From assembly GCF_002114285.1 (NCBI RefSeq), contig NZ_NEDJ01000001.1, forward strand, positions 1 through 64,000: a stretch of 64,000 nt of DNA, written 5' to 3'. The translations under genes and the position numbers were made by a program. This DNA comes from Halorubrum ezzemoulense DSM 17463. Its GTDB lineage: Archaea; Halobacteriota; Halobacteria; Halobacteriales; Haloferacaceae. Positions 62,594-64,000 of this stretch are shown here, in pieces (positions within the stretch are counted from its first letter, which is position 1; each line of letters starts with the position of its first letter). The notes under the pieces were generated by a model. It did not search any database, was not told the DNA's origin, and saw only the letters and a program-made list of their open reading frames with translations.

Positions 62594-63019
62594 TCAGAAC
62601 GCCCCCGCGATGAACGTCGGCACGGACGCGACGGTGATCGCTCCGGTGAGGACCAGCGACGCGTAGAAGCTCTTGTCCTGTGCGTCCAACCCGATGCCGA
62701 GGTCGGTGAGGAGGAGCCGGGTGCCGTTGAGCATGTGGAAGACGGCGACCGCCAGCAGGCCGACCTCCAGGATGCGGACGAGCAGCAGCCCCTCCAGCGA
62801 GACGATCGTCTGCGTGTACACGTCGTTGCCCGCGGCGATCGCGGCTTCGCTGGCGCCGGCCGCCGGAATCCCCGTACTCAACACGGCGATGTGCGTGAAC
62901 AGGTACCCGATGAGCACCCATCCGGTGAACTTGTGGAAGATCCACGCCCACATCCCCGCCTCGAACTCCCGCCAACGGCCGAAGTCCTCGATGAGGCCTC
63001 GATTGTACGACTGACTCAT
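62594..63019 (-). CDS. sdhC: succinate dehydrogenase cytochrome b subunit SdhC
   Basis: A 141-residue membrane subunit with three hydrophobic helices. The haem-ligating histidine is in [22 protein letters not shown] (helix 1) and another in [16 protein letters not shown] (helix 2), typical of the SdhC family. The N-terminus [16 protein letters not shown] is haloarchaeal. First gene of the sdhCDBA operon, with a TATA-like tactatac about 26 bp upstream of the ATG on the minus strand. Confidence 0.92.
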   Translation of the reverse strand: MSQSYNRGLIEDFGRWREFEAGMWAWIFHKFTGWVLIGYLFTHIAVLSTGIPAAGASEAAIAAGNDVYTQTIVSLEGLLLVRILEVGLLAVAVFHMLNGTRLLLTDLGIGLDAQDKSFYASLVLTGAITVASVPTFIAGAF

Positions 63020-63043
63020 ACCTAACGGTTCTGAACCGGGGTC

Positions 63044-63051
63044 GTATAGTA
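63044..63051 (-). promoter_or_regulatory. TATA box of the sdhCDBA operon
   Basis: The minus-strand actatacg lies 25-32 bp before the sdhC ATG (63019). Confidence 0.5.
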
Positions 63052-63230
63052 GTTACTAACACGGCGGGGCTCGCTCCCGGATCTCGGCGAGCGACGAACG
63101 CCCGCGAAACGGACGCAACGACCCGAAATGGCGAATTTTTGAACGCTCCGCGAGAGCCGGCTCGCGGCGGCGCGACGCCGTCGGACCGGCCCGTGAGACC
63201 GGGTTTCAGGGACCGCACCGTCACGGAAGC

Positions 63231-63239
63231 CTTTTATGT
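63231..63239 (+). promoter_or_regulatory. TATA box of cspA
   Basis: cttttatgt is centred about 28 bp before the cspA ATG at 63264. Confidence 0.5.
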
Positions 63240-63263
63240 TCCACTCCCGCTTCTTCGGTCGCA

Positions 63264-63458
63264 ATGGCGAAAGGCGAAGTCGATTTCTTCAACGACACTG
63301 GCGGCTACGGTTTCATTTCGACTGACGACGCGGACGAGGACGTGTTCTTCCACATGGAGGACGTCGGCGGTCCGGACCTCGAAGAGGGTCAGGAAGTCGA
63401 GTTCGACATCGAGGAGGCGGACAAGGGTCCGCGCGCGTCGAACGTCACCCGTCTGTAA
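63264..63458 (+). CDS. cspA: cold-shock-domain protein
   Basis: A 64-residue CSD protein that binds single-stranded nucleic acid and relieves RNA structure. RNP1 (GYGFISTDD) and RNP2 (DVFFHMED) are intact within the five-stranded barrel KGEVDFFNDTGGYGFISTDDADEDVFFHMEDVG. The haloarchaeal version is more acidic than bacterial CspA. Transcribed alone from a clear TATA box. Confidence 0.95.
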   Translation: MAKGEVDFFNDTGGYGFISTDDADEDVFFHMEDVGGPDLEEGQEVEFDIEEADKGPRASNVTRL

Positions 63459-63482
63459 GTCGGCGACGACACCCGAGGCGAA

Positions 63483-63495
63483 TCGGCTTTTTGAC
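63483..63495 (+). terminator. T-run terminator after cspA
   Basis: The run tcggctttttgac follows the cspA stop by about 25 bp; haloarchaeal transcripts often end at such T stretches. Confidence 0.35.
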
Positions 63496-63611
63496 CGCTT
63501 TCACCCTTCGAGCGGCCGCTCCGGATCGCGGGCCACCGCGGGCGGTAGGCCCGGTCGGCGCCGACGGCGAAACACCCGATCCGACCCCGACCGATAGGGA
63601 TTTACCGCTCG

Positions 63612-63631
63612 TTGACTGACTAGTCAGTCAA
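63612..63631 (+). promoter_or_regulatory. 20-bp perfect palindrome (TetR operator candidate)
   Basis: TTGACTGACTAGTCAGTCAA is a perfect palindrome covering -19 to +1 relative to the ATG at 63631. A TATA-like ggattta lies at 63598-63604, so the palindrome covers the transcription start of a leaderless message. This is the classic place for autorepression by the TetR-family regulator it precedes. Confidence 0.75.
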
Positions 63632-64000
63632 TGAGCGACGCGCCGAGCGCGGCGGAGGAGATCATGGACGGGGTGTACAGCGCCCTCCGCGCTCACGGGT
63701 ACGCCGACCTGACGATGCAGGACATCGCCGACGAGTGTTCGAAGAGCAAGTCGCTGCTCCACTACCACTACGACACGAAGGAGGACTTGCTCGTCGCCTT
63801 CCTCGACTACGTCGTCACCGACTCGGAGGAGCGGATCGCGGCCCGCGCCGACGACCCGCCCGTCGAGCGGCTGGTCCAGTTCGTCGGGTGGTTCGTCTTC
63901 GCGCCCGACGAGGCCGACCGCGAGGCGTTCCACATCGCCCTGTTGGAATTGCGCACGCAGGGACCGTTCAACGAGCGGATCCGCGAGCAGCTGGCGCGCA
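63631..64000 (+). CDS. TetR/AcrR-family regulator, truncated by the window end
   Basis: The first 123 residues of a TetR-family protein. The N-terminal HTH reads EEIMDGVYSALRAHGYADLTMQDIADECSKSKSLLHYHYDTKEDLLVAFLDYVV, the typical TetR core with the DLTMQDIA helix and the YxYF-like HYHYDTKEDL tail. The rest of the ligand-binding domain runs past the end. The palindrome over its own promoter suggests autorepression. Haloarchaeal regulators of this kind often control a neighbouring efflux pump; whether that is so here cannot be seen. Confidence 0.9.
   Translation, partial: MSDAPSAAEEIMDGVYSALRAHGYADLTMQDIADECSKSKSLLHYHYDTKEDLLVAFLDYVVTDSEERIAARADDPPVERLVQFVGWFVFAPDEADREAFHIALLELRTQGPFNERIREQLAR

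Overview
The window is chromosomal DNA from a very GC-rich haloarchaeon (class Halobacteria). The signs are acidic proteomes, Tat-type twin-arginine lipoproteins, TATA boxes about 26-30 bp upstream of leaderless ATGs, an intron-containing tRNA-Met, and archaeal genes (psmC, LSm/L37e, deoxyhypusine synthase, SAMP-like protein, PdxS, TrpRS). The gene content and a characteristic dispersed repeat suggest Halorubrum or a close relative; that placement is inference.

Layout. 1-4.0 kb: a beta-RFAP synthase-like GHMP protein divergent from the overlapping siroheme/heme genes hemC-cobA-hemD. 4.2-9.8 kb: a small STAS-like protein, a DUF4382 Tat lipoprotein, a 5'-deoxyadenosine/SAH deaminase, PdxS, MobA and a membrane J-domain protein. 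9.9-14.6 kb: overlapping mutS-mutL. 14.6-19.6 kb: an unknown protein, an MscS channel, a DUF7115-like protein, a 30-bp tandem repeat array, tRNA-Met(CAT) with an 80-nt intron, a DUF457-type membrane hydrolase and a CBS protein. 19.7-23.1 kb: a MacB-like ABC export operon with an exported CARDB-type protein. 23.3-28.2 kb: proteasome alpha-2, then a redox/sulfur neighbourhood (cysteine-bearing TrmB-type regulator, zinc ribbon, DsrE-like and TusA-like proteins, UspA tandem protein) and an acetamidase/formamidase.

28.3-38.3 kb: a HerA-type ATPase, a DUF5518 membrane protein, repeat copy A, TrpRS, a ModE/TOBE-type regulator divergent from the tungstate ABC operon tupA-tupB-tupC, repeat copy B, and a HIT hydrolase with methionine aminopeptidase. 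38.6-45.0 kb: a CGCGG-family putative RiPP precursor, a 7TM-PAS histidine kinase, a peroxiredoxin, an EamA transporter and idsA with RNase J. 45.3-52.6 kb: two unknown Tat lipoproteins, LSm-L37e, an LLM flavin oxidoreductase, an MBL-like protein, a carotenoid oxygenase, an SDR and a small unknown. 52.7-58.8 kb: deoxyhypusine synthase, a SAMP/MoaD-like protein, two membrane RCK_C (TrkA-C) proteins divergent from a K+ channel, and a UDG. 58.9-64 kb: a small winged-helix protein, the sdhCDBA operon, cspA and the start of a TetR regulator with a perfect 20-bp palindrome on its promoter.

Most of the window is ordinary haloarchaeal core genome. The unusual items are a structured dispersed repeat (two full copies plus a head-to-tail deletion derivative), an orphan putative RiPP precursor, a ModE-like operator over the tupA start, a SAMP-like protein whose diglycine is followed by four residues, a run-on proteasome subunit tail, a promoter motif shared between redox-type genes, and several small tandem duplications. 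No complete mobile element, CRISPR array or rRNA gene was seen.
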